Shown in pieces: positions 17,585-28,718 of a stretch of DNA of 61,883 bases (position 1 is its first letter; every line of letters starts with the position of its first letter). The notes below the pieces were generated by a model. It saw only the letters and a program-made list of their open reading frames with translations. It did no database searches and was not told where the DNA came from. The position numbers and the translations under genes were made by a program. The DNA is from Betaproteobacteria bacterium HGW-Betaproteobacteria-6 (GTDB lineage: Bacteria; Pseudomonadota; Gammaproteobacteria; Burkholderiales; Rhodocyclaceae). The stretch is taken from NCBI GenBank assembly GCA_002842145.1, contig PHCF01000014.1:38046-99928 (forward strand). Reading direction: 5' to 3'.

Positions 17585-19120
17585 ATGCACTGGTTAACAC
17601 TGCCCGAACCCCGCAAGAACATAGCCCTGGCCTTCCACGACCGGGCATCGGCCAAAGCCTGGCTGGCCAGCCAACCGCAAGCCCAGCCGATGCACATGCT
17701 GGCCGCCATCAGCCTGCAGATCGAAGGTATCGAAGCCTCCGACCTGCCGCCAGCCCTCGCCATCGAACTACTCGACCTGATGCGCACGGCAGCCGTTCCC
17801 GGCCAAGAGATCATCGAGCCGCAATACACGCGCAAGGCACTCCCCATGCTCGACGACGACCAGCGTGCCTTCGAGGTGGCCCAGCGCCTCTGGCTGCGTC
17901 TCGGAACAGCCTATCTGCGCCTGGCTCCCCATTTCCCCCTAACCGAGAAGACGAAGCCGCTGCACCGTGCCGCCTGCGCCTTCCGCATGGCGCAATACTG
18001 CCATTTCCTGGCGGCCCGCGAATGTCCGACCCAGCTAGATCAGCTTCTCATTGCGATCCTCGACCAGGCGGAACGCGACGGCCTGCTACGTCAGGCCTTG
18101 CCCGACCCGGACTTCCGGCATCTCGTCGAAACCAGCATAGCCGGCCACCTGGCCTGGGCCTTCATGCTGCGCCTGATTGATCCCTATCGCCTGTCCGGCG
18201 CCCAACTTGCCGTTGCCAACCGTGCCCTCAGCCGCTGGCGCGAACTGGCCGGCTTCCAGAGCATGCCCGATGACGACCCGCGTGGCCATTCCGTCGATCT
18301 CGGCCCGCTCTTCGGCGCCCCCTTGCCGGAAGGTATTCCGCGCTGGCTTGAAGTGCCGCGCGTCAGCCGCAAGATCGCGCAGAGAATCGCCGCCCTCAAG
18401 GCCGGTGAATCACCCGAATCCCTCAAGCTCGGGCGCGAACTCTCGCCCGCGGCCTGCATCCGCCTGTTGCGCGACATCGAGAGCAGCCTGGAATCCCACG
18501 GCCAACAGCAAAGCACGGAAATCGGCGAAATCGAGTTGGCCTTCGGTGCCGAATTTGCCTACGCAGCATTTACCGGTGAAATGCTCGTCCAGAGCGGCGC
18601 CCTTGAGGTCAGCAGCGCCTCATTGGCGCACCAACGCACGGCCCTGTTCGGCTTCGACCGCGTGTCGACCATGCCGACCGCCGTCAAGAAACTCAATGTG
18701 CCGAGTGAAAACTGGCTACTCGTAGACGGCAAGGCCATCCGCCCTGCCGACCGCAAGGGTGCGCGCCGCCAGTCGCCATGCCTGATCGCCTCGTCCTCGC
18801 TCGGCGTGCCCCGCCTCGGCGTCATGGTCGGCCTGCAAAGTATCCCGGGCGGCGCCCTGGCCGCCGATCTCCGCTGGTATGAAGAGCGCGTCGAAGCCGG
18901 ACGCCTCAATCGCCCGGCAGCTCCAGGGCAGGCAGTGCCGGTTGTCCCGGTCTTCCTGCTGCGCGATGGCAACGACTGCTCGCTGATCGTCCCCAGCATC
19001 GCCGGAATCCGCCTCCACAACGGGGTGACGCTGGAAGGAACCTCGCTCAGCCATCTGATGCCGACCGAGGTTCTCGAACGTGGCATCGATTTCGTTCGCT
19101 ATGCCGTGACGAAACAATAA
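17585..19120 (+). CDS. Conserved protein of unknown function, possible C-terminal PilZ-like barrel
   Basis: 511 residues, no signal peptide or membrane segment. The N-terminal about 300 residues are helical and TPR-like in composition. The C-terminal about 130 residues are beta-rich (RLGVMVGLQSIPGG, then PVVPVFLLRDGNDCSLIVPS), which resembles atypical cyclic-di-GMP-binding PilZ barrels of betaproteobacteria. I cannot see a canonical RxxxR/DxSxxG pair, so that link is only a suggestion. The start is supported by AAGGAG 7 nt before the ATG. A terminator follows. Divergent from the small unknown gene at 17289-17555. Confidence 0.75.
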   Translation: MHWLTLPEPRKNIALAFHDRASAKAWLASQPQAQPMHMLAAISLQIEGIEASDLPPALAIELLDLMRTAAVPGQEIIEPQYTRKALPMLDDDQRAFEVAQRLWLRLGTAYLRLAPHFPLTEKTKPLHRAACAFRMAQYCHFLAARECPTQLDQLLIAILDQAERDGLLRQALPDPDFRHLVETSIAGHLAWAFMLRLIDPYRLSGAQLAVANRALSRWRELAGFQSMPDDDPRGHSVDLGPLFGAPLPEGIPRWLEVPRVSRKIAQRIAALKAGESPESLKLGRELSPAACIRLLRDIESSLESHGQQQSTEIGEIELAFGAEFAYAAFTGEMLVQSGALEVSSASLAHQRTALFGFDRVSTMPTAVKKLNVPSENWLLVDGKAIRPADRKGARRQSPCLIASSSLGVPRLGVMVGLQSIPGGALAADLRWYEERVEAGRLNRPAAPGQAVPVVPVFLLRDGNDCSLIVPSIAGIRLHNGVTLEGTSLSHLMPTEVLERGIDFVRYAVTKQ

Positions 19121-19121
19121 A

Positions 19122-19145
19122 AAGGCCCGCTGGTCAGCGGGCCTT
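19122..19145. terminator. Bidirectional hairpin terminator between convergent genes
   Basis: AAGGCCCGCT, loop GGTC, AGCGGGCCTT: a perfect 10-bp stem between the plus-strand unknown gene and the minus-strand pccA. A-rich sequence on the left gives a T-run for the minus transcript. A copy of the dispersed motif starts within 1 bp of the hairpin. Confidence 0.85.
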
Positions 19146-19185
19146 GAATGCTACGGTCGACCGGAAAAAATGGCCGAAAATCAAA
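19146..19185 (-). repeat. Dispersed motif copy, intergenic, full-length form
   Basis: The minus strand reads TTTGATTTTCGGCCA, a T-run, then CCGGTCGACCGTAGCATTC. Core GACCGTAGCA exact, GTCGACC variant. It fills the gap between the terminator hairpin and the pccA stop codon, so it lies at the end of two convergent genes. Confidence 0.8.
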
Positions 19186-21198
19186 TCACTCAAATTCGAT
19201 GATGACCTGATCCACCGTCAGGCTTTCGCCGGCGGCCGCTGAAATTTTCTTCACCTTGCAGTCCTGATCGGCCTTGAGGATGTTTTCCATCTTCATGGCT
19301 TCGATGACGGCCAGTTTCTCGCCAGCCTTCACTTCCTGACCGACGCTGACCGCGATCTCGCGGAGCAGGCCGGGCATTGGCGAAATCAGGAACTTGGACA
19401 GGTCGGGCGCCTGCTTCTCGGGCATCAGCGACAGCAACTCGGCTGCGCGGGCGCTCATCACCATGAAGTCGGCGCGGGTCCCCCAGTGGAACAGCGAGTA
19501 TTTCGTCTTGTGCCGCTCGACCTGCAGCGTGAACTCCTGGCCATTGCAGGTACCGTTGAACAGCGACTCGCCAAGTTTCCAGGAAGAGCGCAGCTCGTAG
19601 TGCTGGCCGCCGTACTCGATGTCATAGCCACCCTCAACCAGGCGTGCCGTGACCGGATGATGCTGATTGCCGGCGGCATCGAGTCGAACGACCATCCAGT
19701 TGTCGCTGACCAGACGCTCGTGGCCCTGCAGCTGGCCGGAAATCGATGCCGAGCGGTCGGTGAAGGCACGGTAAACATAGGCAGCCACCGAAACCAGCAA
19801 GGCCGGATCATCGTGCGGAACCATAGAGGCATCGAAACCCGTCGGGTAGTGCTTGGGGATGAAGCCGGTGTCGAAGATGCCGGAATGGAACACCGGATGC
19901 TGCATCAACGCGGCCTGGAACGGAATGTTCGAGGAAATGCCGCGGATCACGAAGGCGTTCAAGGCGTCGCGCATGCGGGAGATCGCCGTGCTGCGATCCT
20001 TGCCGTGCACAATCAGCTTGGCGATCATCGAATCGTAGAACATCGAAATCTCGCCACCGTCGTAAACACCGGTATCGACACGAGTAGTGCCGCTGGCGTC
20101 GCTGGTTTCCTTGGGCGGCTGGAACTTCACCAGACGTCCGGTCGAGGGCAGGAAGCCGCGGAAGGGGTCTTCTGCGTTGATCCGGCACTCCATGGCCCAG
20201 CCATCGATCGTCACATCGGCCTGGCTCAGCGGCAGCTTTTCCCCGTAGGCGACGCGAATCATCTGTTCGACGAGGTCGAGGCCGGTGATCAGTTCGGTCA
20301 CCGGGTGCTCAACCTGCAGGCGGGTATTCATTTCCAGGAAGTAGAACTCCTTGGTCGCGCCGGACACCACGAACTCGACCGTACCAGCCGACTCGTAATC
20401 CACCGCACGGGCCAGCGCCACAGCCTGCTCGCCCATCGCCTTGCGCATCTCGGCATCGACAAAGGGGCTCGGCGCTTCTTCGATAACTTTTTGATGACGA
20501 CGCTGGATAGAGCAATCACGCTCGTTCAGATAGACGTAGTTGCCGTGCGAGTCGCCAAGTACCTGGATTTCAATGTGGCGCGGCTCAAGTACGTACTTTT
20601 CGATGAAGACGCGGTCGTCGCCGAAGGAGTTGCGTGCTTCGTTGACGCAGGAAGAAAAACCTTCGTGCGCCTCGGCATCGTTGAAGGCAACGCGCAAACC
20701 CTTGCCGCCGCCACCGGCGGAAGCCTTGATCATCACCGGATAGCCAATGCCCTGGGCGATCTTGACGGCTTCGTCGGGACCGGCGATGGCATCGTTGTAC
20801 CCTGGGATGGTGTTGACGTTGGCAGCAATGGCGAGCTTCTTGGACTCGATCTTGTCGCCCATTTTGGCGACCGAGTAATGCTTCGGGCCGATGAACTTGA
20901 TGCCTTCTTCTTCCAAACGGCGCGAAAACTCGGCATTTTCGGACAGGAAGCCGTAGCCCGGGTGGACCGCCTGCGCACCGGTCTGCTTGCAGGCAGCGAT
21001 GATCTTGTCCATGACCAGGTAGGACTCTTTCGAGGCAGCCGGGCCGATACAGACGGATTCATCGGCCAGGTCGACGTGCAGCGCGTCCTTGTCGGCTTCG
21101 GAATAGACGGCGACGGTCTTGATGCCCATCTTGCGGGCAGTCTTGATGACACGGCAGGCAATTTCGCCGCGGTTTGCGATCAGAATCTTGGTAAACAT
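19186..21198 (-). CDS. pccA: Propionyl-CoA carboxylase alpha subunit (biotin carboxylase + biotin carrier)
   Basis: 670 residues. An N-terminal biotin carboxylase (start MFTKILIANRGEIACRV; ATP-grasp region SAGGGGKGLRV) is followed by a linker domain and a C-terminal biotin carrier with EAMKMEN as the biotinylated lysine site. With PccB it carboxylates propionyl-CoA to methylmalonyl-CoA. The operon context (PccB, MeaB, mutase) favours propionyl-CoA over acetyl-CoA or methylcrotonyl-CoA as substrate. AGGGAGAAAAAGG precedes the ATG. Last gene of the operon. Confidence 0.95.
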   Translation of the reverse strand: MFTKILIANRGEIACRVIKTARKMGIKTVAVYSEADKDALHVDLADESVCIGPAASKESYLVMDKIIAACKQTGAQAVHPGYGFLSENAEFSRRLEEEGIKFIGPKHYSVAKMGDKIESKKLAIAANVNTIPGYNDAIAGPDEAVKIAQGIGYPVMIKASAGGGGKGLRVAFNDAEAHEGFSSCVNEARNSFGDDRVFIEKYVLEPRHIEIQVLGDSHGNYVYLNERDCSIQRRHQKVIEEAPSPFVDAEMRKAMGEQAVALARAVDYESAGTVEFVVSGATKEFYFLEMNTRLQVEHPVTELITGLDLVEQMIRVAYGEKLPLSQADVTIDGWAMECRINAEDPFRGFLPSTGRLVKFQPPKETSDASGTTRVDTGVYDGGEISMFYDSMIAKLIVHGKDRSTAISRMRDALNAFVIRGISSNIPFQAALMQHPVFHSGIFDTGFIPKHYPTGFDASMVPHDDPALLVSVAAYVYRAFTDRSASISGQLQGHERLVSDNWMVVRLDAAGNQHHPVTARLVEGGYDIEYGGQHYELRSSWKLGESLFNGTCNGQEFTLQVERHKTKYSLFHWGTRADFMVMSARAAELLSLMPEKQAPDLSKFLISPMPGLLREIAVSVGQEVKAGEKLAVIEAMKMENILKADQDCKVKKISAAAGESLTVDQVIIEFE

Positions 21199-21219
21199 AT
21201 TCCTTTTTCTCCCTGACGC

Positions 21220-22755
<1,536 letters not shown>

Positions 22756-22782
22756 AGAAAACTCCCTAAATGGATCGGGTGA

Positions 22783-23793
22783 TTAGTGTTTCAGATAGCC
22801 GAGAAGCGCATACGCGGCAGCTGCCGGGGTTGTATGGCCCGCCTCGACGGATCGGGTGAAGGCGGGCAGGTTTTCCTGCACGCGCGGGTGATGACGAAAA
22901 TGCTGGCGCAGGCCGGAGTCGATCAATTGCCACATCCAGCTCAGCGCCTGATGTTGGCGCTTGACGTCGAATTCACCCGTCGGCTTCAAAGCAGCCTGAT
23001 ACTTCTCGACCTGTTCCCAGAAGTCAGCGATACCTTCCTTGTGCAAGGCGGACAGCGTAATGACCGGCGGCGCCCAGTTGGGCGAGGCAGGACGCAGCAT
23101 GTGCAGGGCATTGCGCCATTGGGCGCGGACCACGGCGGTGGCCTGACGATCGATGTCGGCCTTGTTGATGATGACCATGTCGGCGATCTCGACAATGCCC
23201 TTCTTGATCGCCTGTAGATCATCACCGGCATTCGGTAACTGGAGAAGGCAGAACATGTCGACCATGCCGGCGACGGTCGTTTCCGACTGGCCGACCCCGA
23301 CGGTCTCGATGATGATCACGTCGTAGCCGGAGGCTTCGCAAAGCAACATCGCCTCGCGCGACTTTTCGGCAACGCCACCCAGCGAACCCGATGACGGACT
23401 GGGCCGGATGAAGGCTTCCTCGCGCTGGCTGAGCAACTCCATGCGTGTCTTGTCGCCCAGAATGGAACCGCCGGAAACTGAAGACGACGGGTCTACTGCC
23501 AAAACAGCCAGCTTCTTCCCCTGTTCGATCAGCCAGACACCCAGCGCCTCAATGAACGTCGACTTGCCCGCTCCCGGCACGCCGGAAATGCCAATGCGAA
23601 TCGCCTTGCCGGTACTTGGCAAAATAGCATTAAGCACCTGCTGGGCACGCTCCTGATGATCCGACCGCGTCGACTCGATCAGCGTGATGGCTTTGGCCAG
23701 CGCACGGCGCTGACCAGCCAGCACACCATCGACCAGCAACTGGTCGGCGGCAGACAGAATATTGGCACGCACGGGAACTTCGCCCAGATTCAT
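22783..23793 (-). CDS. meaB: MeaB/ArgK-type G-protein chaperone of methylmalonyl-CoA mutase
   Basis: 336 residues. GTPase that guards loading of adenosylcobalamin into the mutase and protects it from inactivation. P-loop GVPGAGKST, switch region DPSSSVSGGSILGDKTRM, and NKAD base-recognition motif. It lies 7 bp after the mutase gene, the usual partner, and before pccB. Confidence 0.95.
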   Translation of the reverse strand: MNLGEVPVRANILSAADQLLVDGVLAGQRRALAKAITLIESTRSDHQERAQQVLNAILPSTGKAIRIGISGVPGAGKSTFIEALGVWLIEQGKKLAVLAVDPSSSVSGGSILGDKTRMELLSQREEAFIRPSPSSGSLGGVAEKSREAMLLCEASGYDVIIIETVGVGQSETTVAGMVDMFCLLQLPNAGDDLQAIKKGIVEIADMVIINKADIDRQATAVVRAQWRNALHMLRPASPNWAPPVITLSALHKEGIADFWEQVEKYQAALKPTGEFDVKRQHQALSWMWQLIDSGLRQHFRHHPRVQENLPAFTRSVEAGHTTPAAAAYALLGYLKH

Positions 23794-23800
23794 CCGAGGA

Positions 23801-25951
23801 TTAGCCGCGCGCCTTGCGAATTTCTTCGATCACCTTGATGGCCGAATCCTCGATCCGCGTTCCCGGCCCGAAGATAGCCTTGGCGCCAGCGTTGTACAAG
23901 TAATCGTAGTCCTGAGCCGGAATCACGCCGCCGGCAAAGACGATGATGTCGTCACCCCCTTGATCCTTCAGCGCCTTCACCAGTTGCGGTAGGAGGGTCT
24001 TGTGACCGGCCGCCAGCGACGACACGCCAACTGCATGCACGTCGTTTTCAATAGCCTGACGGGCAGCTTCTTCCGGGGTCTGGAAAAGAGGGCCCATGTC
24101 GATGTCGAAACCGAGGTCAGCGTAGGCCGTGGCCACGACCTTGGCGCCACGGTCATGACCGTCCTGACCGAGCTTGGCGATCATGATGCGCGGGCGACGG
24201 CCTTCTTCTTCGGCGAATTTGGCGACGTCGGCCTTGATCTGTTCCCAGCTTTCCTGTCCTTCCACGACACCTCCGTACACACCCGAAATAGTCTGGTTGT
24301 TGGCGCGGAAACGGCCGAAGATCTTCTCCAGCGCATCCGACACTTCGCCGACCGTGGCGCGCAGGCGCATGGCCTTGACGGTCAGGTCGAGCAGATTGCC
24401 CTGGCCGGATTCGGCAGCTGCGGTCAACGCGTCCAAAGCGGCCGAAACCGCTGCGCCGTCGCGGGTGGCGCGAATCTGCTTGAGACGGGCGATCTGCGCT
24501 TCACGCACGGCATGGTTGTCGATATCGAGAATGTCGATCGCGTCTTCCTTGGCCAGCTTGTATTTATTGACGCCGACGATGACATCCTTGCCGGAGTCGA
24601 TACGCGCCTGCTTGTCGGCTGCGCAGGTCTCGACCTGCATTTTGGCCCAACCGGATTCGACGGCCTTGGTCATGCCGCCCATCGCCTCGATTTCCTGGAT
24701 GATGCCCCAGGCCTTGTCGGCCATGTCGTTGGTCAGCTTTTCCATCATGTAGGAGCCGGCCCACGGATCGACGACGTTGGTGATGTGAGTTTCTTCCTGG
24801 ATGATGAGTTGGGTGTTGCGGGCGATGCGAGCCGAGAATTCGGTCGGCAGGGCAATCGCTTCGTCGAGTGCATTGGTGTGCAGCGACTGGGTGCCGCCGA
24901 AGACGGCCGCCATCGCTTCGATGGTGGTGCGCACAACGTTGTTGTACGGATCCTGCTCGGTCAGCGACCAGCCCGAGGTCTGGCTGTGCGTGCGCAGCAT
25001 CTTCGACTTCGGGCTCTTGGCATTGAAACCGGTCATGATGCGGTCCCACAACAGACGGCCGGCGCGCATCTTGGCGATTTCCAGATAGAAATTCATGCCC
25101 ACCGCCCAGAAGAACGACAAGCGGCCAGCAAAGGTGTCGACGTCCATGCCGGAAGCGACGCCAGTGCGCACGTATTCCATGCCGTCAGCCAGCGTGAAGG
25201 CCAGTTCGATGGCCTGGTTGGCGCCGGCTTCCTGGATGTGATAGCCGGAAATCGAGATCGAATTGAACTTCGGCATGTTCTGCGCCGTATAGGCGAAGAT
25301 GTCGGCGATGATCTTCATCGACGGTTTGGGCGGATAGATGTAGGTGTTCCGCACCATGAACTCTTTAAGGATGTCGTTCTGGATCGTGCCCGACAGCTTG
25401 TCCTGCGACACGCCCTGTTCCTCGGCAGCGACGATGTAGCCGGCGAGAATCGGCAGCACGGCGCCGTTCATCGTCATCGAAACGGAAATCTTGTCGAGCG
25501 GGATGCTGTCAAAGAGGATCTTCATGTCCTCGACGGAGTCAATCGCCACGCCGGCCTTGCCGACGTCACCGGTCACCCGGGCATTGTCGGAATCGTAACC
25601 GCGGTGCGTAGCCAGGTCGAAAGCCACCGAAACGCCCTGGCCGCCGGCGGCAAGCGCCTTGCGGTAGAAGGCATTGGAAGCTTCGGCAGTGGAGAAGCCG
25701 GCATACTGACGGATGGTCCACGGCTTGACCGCATACATGGTCGGTTGCGGACCGCGCAGATAGGGGGCGAAGCCAGGCAGGGTGTCGGCAAACTCAAGAC
25801 CTGCGATGTCGGCCTTCGTATACAGTGCCTTGACGGCCAGACCTTCGGGGGTATTCCACACAAGATTCCCGACATCGCCACCTGGTGACTGTTTGGCTGC
25901 GGCCTTTTCCCAAGCATCCAGGTTATTGGAATCAAAGAACTTTTCAGACAT
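23801..25951 (-). CDS. scpA: Methylmalonyl-CoA mutase, adenosylcobalamin-dependent
   Basis: 716 residues. An N-terminal TIM barrel ([27 protein letters not shown]) and C-terminal B12-binding Rossmann domain with the DxHxxG cobalt-ligand motif ([12 protein letters not shown]) sit in one chain, so a homodimer is likely. It converts methylmalonyl-CoA to succinyl-CoA, the last step of propionate oxidation. First gene of the minus-strand operon. No epimerase gene is in the window. The B12 supply genes at 44.6-52 kb serve this type of enzyme. Confidence 0.97.
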   Translation of the reverse strand: MSEKFFDSNNLDAWEKAAAKQSPGGDVGNLVWNTPEGLAVKALYTKADIAGLEFADTLPGFAPYLRGPQPTMYAVKPWTIRQYAGFSTAEASNAFYRKALAAGGQGVSVAFDLATHRGYDSDNARVTGDVGKAGVAIDSVEDMKILFDSIPLDKISVSMTMNGAVLPILAGYIVAAEEQGVSQDKLSGTIQNDILKEFMVRNTYIYPPKPSMKIIADIFAYTAQNMPKFNSISISGYHIQEAGANQAIELAFTLADGMEYVRTGVASGMDVDTFAGRLSFFWAVGMNFYLEIAKMRAGRLLWDRIMTGFNAKSPKSKMLRTHSQTSGWSLTEQDPYNNVVRTTIEAMAAVFGGTQSLHTNALDEAIALPTEFSARIARNTQLIIQEETHITNVVDPWAGSYMMEKLTNDMADKAWGIIQEIEAMGGMTKAVESGWAKMQVETCAADKQARIDSGKDVIVGVNKYKLAKEDAIDILDIDNHAVREAQIARLKQIRATRDGAAVSAALDALTAAAESGQGNLLDLTVKAMRLRATVGEVSDALEKIFGRFRANNQTISGVYGGVVEGQESWEQIKADVAKFAEEEGRRPRIMIAKLGQDGHDRGAKVVATAYADLGFDIDMGPLFQTPEEAARQAIENDVHAVGVSSLAAGHKTLLPQLVKALKDQGGDDIIVFAGGVIPAQDYDYLYNAGAKAIFGPGTRIEDSAIKVIEEIRKARG

Positions 25952-26054
25952 GACACACCCCTCGAGATTCGATTTTTTCGGGCTTATGATGCAGAATTCA
26001 AAATTCTACGCTTTTGGACCCAGCTTGACATACCAAGCCCCACATAATACTTTA

Positions 26055-26068
26055 TCCATAATTATGGA
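26055..26068. promoter_or_regulatory. Perfect palindrome, possible GntR-family operator
   Basis: TCCATAATTATGGA, a 14-bp perfect inverted repeat in the spacer between the mutase operon and the divergent GntR gene, just downstream of a possible TTGACA (26025-26030) / TACTTT (26048-26053) promoter. AT-rich palindromes in this position are typical autoregulatory sites for GntR/FCD proteins. Inferred from position only. Confidence 0.4.
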
Positions 26069-26080
26069 AGCAAGTCGGCA

Positions 26081-26776
26081 ATGTACCGATTGGCTCAATC
26101 ACATCACACCAAAACCATGACACGTATCGCACCTACCGCGCTCTATCAGGAAGTGGCCGAGCGACTGCGGCAACGCATCTTTGCCCACGAACTGACCCCG
26201 GGAACCTGGATTGACGAGCAGAAAATTGCCGAAGAATACGGTATTTCCCGCACACCGTTACGCGAGGCGCTGAAGGTTCTGGCCTCCGAAGGGCTGGTCG
26301 ATCTCAGGCCCCGCCGCGGTTGCTACGTCACCGAAATTTCCCGGCAGGATACGGATGACATATTCCCGCTGATGGCCCTTCTGGAGGGACGCTGCGCTGC
26401 AGAAGCAGTCAAGCGGGCGAAGCCGGCCGACATTGCGGCGCTCAAGAGTATTCATGAGCAGCTTGAGGCGGCAGCTCGCGAGGGACGCATTGACGGTTTC
26501 TTCGAGTCCAATCAGGAATTCCACAAAAAAATCCAGGAACTGTCCGGGAACCGCTGGTTGCTGTCGGTCATTCAGGACCTGCGCAAGGTGCTGAAGCTGT
26601 CCCGCCTGCACTCACTATCGCTTGAGGGCCGCCTGCAACAGTCACTGGACGAGCACCGGCTGATCATGGCTGCGCTACAGGCTGGCGATGCTGCCAAGGC
26701 CGAAAAATTGATGCACGATCATCTACTGTCCGGGCGCGAAGCATTGGCCAAGATTCGGGACGGGGCATCCAGCTAA
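26081..26776 (+). CDS. GntR-family (FCD/FadR-type) regulator, probable control of propionate operon
   Basis: 231 residues: winged helix (EQKIAEEYGISRTPLREALKVLASEGLVDLRPRRGCYV) then an all-helical FCD ligand domain. It is divergent from the mutase-meaB-pccBA operon, which suggests that a pathway acyl-CoA or organic acid is its effector. The ATG at 26081 has GGAAG about 10 nt upstream. A second ATG at 26117 would remove 12 residues that are not family-like, so the start is uncertain. Confidence 0.9.
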   Translation: MYRLAQSHHTKTMTRIAPTALYQEVAERLRQRIFAHELTPGTWIDEQKIAEEYGISRTPLREALKVLASEGLVDLRPRRGCYVTEISRQDTDDIFPLMALLEGRCAAEAVKRAKPADIAALKSIHEQLEAAAREGRIDGFFESNQEFHKKIQELSGNRWLLSVIQDLRKVLKLSRLHSLSLEGRLQQSLDEHRLIMAALQAGDAAKAEKLMHDHLLSGREALAKIRDGASS

Positions 26777-26798
26777 CCGTTCGCCGGAATACGTTCTG

Positions 26799-28082
26799 TC
26801 ATCGCATCTGCCCTTCGATATTGGAAAACAGTCGATCGTAGATGCCAATCAGAGCTTCGCGGTCTGCATTCCCCTTCATCCACTGACGCCCCTGGACGGC
26901 AGCTATCGCTTCCCGCTCGATGTCGTGAACGCCATCGATATCGATCTCTTCACCGTGCAGGATAGCAGTAACGTCAGCGCGCGCTTTCTGTGCCAAGGCT
27001 ACGAGTCGCATCGAATCGCTCATCGATTCGGCCCCACTGCCAATCGTCACCGACAAATCCCTGACCTTGACCGCCGACGATGCCGAAACCGTCAGCTTCA
27101 GACCGAATTCATCCGCCGTCGTCCGCGCCTCGGAAACGGCGTCATTCAGCGAGGCAATCCGGGTTGTCACGCCCTCCATCGAACCTGAAACTGCCGAAAT
27201 GGCTGCCGCGATTTCCTCTGCCGCCCGCTGGGACTGGTCTGCCAATTTGCGTACCTCATCGGCAACAACGGCAAAGCCCCGTCCCGCTTCGCCGGCCCGC
27301 GCAGCCTCGATGGCCGCATTGAGGGCGAGCAGATTGGTCTGCTTGGCGATGGCGTCAATATGCCCGGTCAACTGGCGAATGGCGTCAGCTTTCACGTTCA
27401 AGTCGGCCAGCGCATGCACACTGCTTTCGGCGGAAGCCTGAGCGCCCCCCAGAGCACCGGACATACGGTTGGCAGCATCGGCCATGTCGCTCGCCGAAAG
27501 CGCAAAGTCACCGGCTAGCGCTTGGCTGCTTTCCGAATGTCCCCCGACATCCCTGAGGGCAGCGCCGACATGGTCAATTGCCATGGAGAGTCCGCGCTCC
27601 GAGCGCAAAAATATCTCTGACAACAAAGCCTCCCGGACAATGGATTCCTGCGCAGCGCCCCATCGATCAAGTAGTGCCTGCATTTCTTCTAGCACGTTCT
27701 TGAACGCACCGTGCAGGCCCGTGGTTTGCAGGCGGCGCCAATGTCGGTTTTCTGCGGAAGCACTTAACCCACCGAGTATTTCGCGGAAGGCTGTTTCCGT
27801 TTGATCGAGTACCGAATTGAGGTTGATCCGAATCGCCTCCAACCGCGGCGTATCAAATTGATGAGGCAGTCGCCCGACCACCCGTCCCTGCCCAATTTGA
27901 TCCAGCAAATTATCCAGTTCCAGAAGGGGGCCCTCTGACCCACGATCCGGCCAGAACAAGAGGATTAGCGCGGGAATGAGTAGTGTTGCTGGCACCCAGG
28001 GTGCGACGAATGCGCCCCCGGCCGCTCCCGCAATGAGCAGCGCCAGCAAGAGGCGCTTAAAGGGAAAAGACGAGCTCTTCAT
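26799..28082 (-). CDS. Chemoreceptor signalling protein (Aer-type partner without its own sensor)
   Basis: 427 residues. Two N-terminal hydrophobic helices form a membrane hairpin (about 8-30 and 32-46) with no periplasmic ligand domain; a HAMP-like linker and the cytoplasmic methyl-accepting signalling domain follow. The conserved hairpin tip is clear ([37 protein letters not shown]). Its start lies inside the end of the upstream PAS gene (26-bp overlap). Together they look like E. coli Aer divided into two polypeptides. No obvious pentapeptide for CheR binding at the C-terminus. Confidence 0.88.
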   Translation of the reverse strand: MKSSSFPFKRLLLALLIAGAAGGAFVAPWVPATLLIPALILLFWPDRGSEGPLLELDNLLDQIGQGRVVGRLPHQFDTPRLEAIRINLNSVLDQTETAFREILGGLSASAENRHWRRLQTTGLHGAFKNVLEEMQALLDRWGAAQESIVREALLSEIFLRSERGLSMAIDHVGAALRDVGGHSESSQALAGDFALSASDMADAANRMSGALGGAQASAESSVHALADLNVKADAIRQLTGHIDAIAKQTNLLALNAAIEAARAGEAGRGFAVVADEVRKLADQSQRAAEEIAAAISAVSGSMEGVTTRIASLNDAVSEARTTADEFGLKLTVSASSAVKVRDLSVTIGSGAESMSDSMRLVALAQKARADVTAILHGEEIDIDGVHDIEREAIAAVQGRQWMKGNADREALIGIYDRLFSNIEGQMR

Positions 28083-28575
28083 AACTCATTCCTTTCTGAT
28101 TCAACAAATCCAGCAACACCCCGGTGCCGACAGCAATCGCATCGCGCGGACCGGCACTCTGTTCGGCCTGAAGCATCAGGCGATAGACAGGTTCGATCTT
28201 GTCGACCGCATCGCGTTTAGGACAACGTCGAACCGAGGTATAGCCGACGATGTTGTGCTGCTGATCAAAGTCGGGAGTGATGTGGGTGAAGACCCAGTAG
28301 TAGCTGCCATCCTTTGCCATGTTCTTTACGTAAGCAAAAAACTCCTTCCCGGCGCGAATGGTGTCCCAGGCCAACTGGAAAGCGGCACGCGGCATGTCCG
28401 GATGGCGAACGATATTGTGCTGCGAGCCGAGAAGTTCTGCTTCGGAATACCCCGAGAATTCGATGAATATGGGGTTGCCGTAGGTGATGATGCCCTTGGG
28501 ATTGGTCTTGGAGACGATGAAGTCATCCTCTCGCATCATGCGTTCGACGGTGCTTGGTTGAATATGCCGCTTCAT
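28057..28575 (-). CDS. Aer-like PAS redox/oxygen sensor protein
   Basis: 172 residues. The PAS domain (about 15-120) closely follows the FAD-binding PAS of Aer: the segment [20 protein letters not shown] matches the Aer type, as does YWVFTHITP. No membrane helix. AGGGAGG precedes the ATG by about 7 nt. It probably senses electron-transport or redox state and passes the signal to the overlapping downstream receptor. Alternative: a stand-alone PAS adaptor for several receptors. Confidence 0.88.
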   Translation of the reverse strand: MKRHIQPSTVERMMREDDFIVSKTNPKGIITYGNPIFIEFSGYSEAELLGSQHNIVRHPDMPRAAFQLAWDTIRAGKEFFAYVKNMAKDGSYYWVFTHITPDFDQQHNIVGYTSVRRCPKRDAVDKIEPVYRLMLQAEQSAGPRDAIAVGTGVLLDLLNQKGMSYEELVFSL

Positions 28576-28664
28576 CCTGGCCTCCCTCGCTGGAAGATGT
28601 TTGGATTACCGATTCGACAGCCCAATCTACTACATCAACAACGTCAATCGCCAAAATAAAATGA

Positions 28665-28700
28665 ATAAAGCCCGGGCGACTTTCGTCGCCAGGGCTTTAT
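28665..28700 (-). terminator. Hairpin terminator downstream of actP
   Basis: ATAAAGCCCgGGCGAC, loop TTTC, GTCGCCaGGGCTTTAT: a long stem with one mismatch, located just after the actP stop. On the minus strand it ends in a T-rich tract. Confidence 0.8.
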
Positions 28701-28718
28701 GGGCGGAGCAAAGCGTAC

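Noticed and set aside
19486..21216. Long open frame antisense to pccA (576 codons)
   Set aside because: It mirrors the codon periodicity of a secure gene, has no recognisable domain and no ribosome site. High-GC genomes give such shadows.
24002..25888. Long open frame antisense to methylmalonyl-CoA mutase (628 codons)
   Set aside because: Same reason: low-complexity histidine- and glycine-rich translation on the opposite strand of a well-conserved gene.
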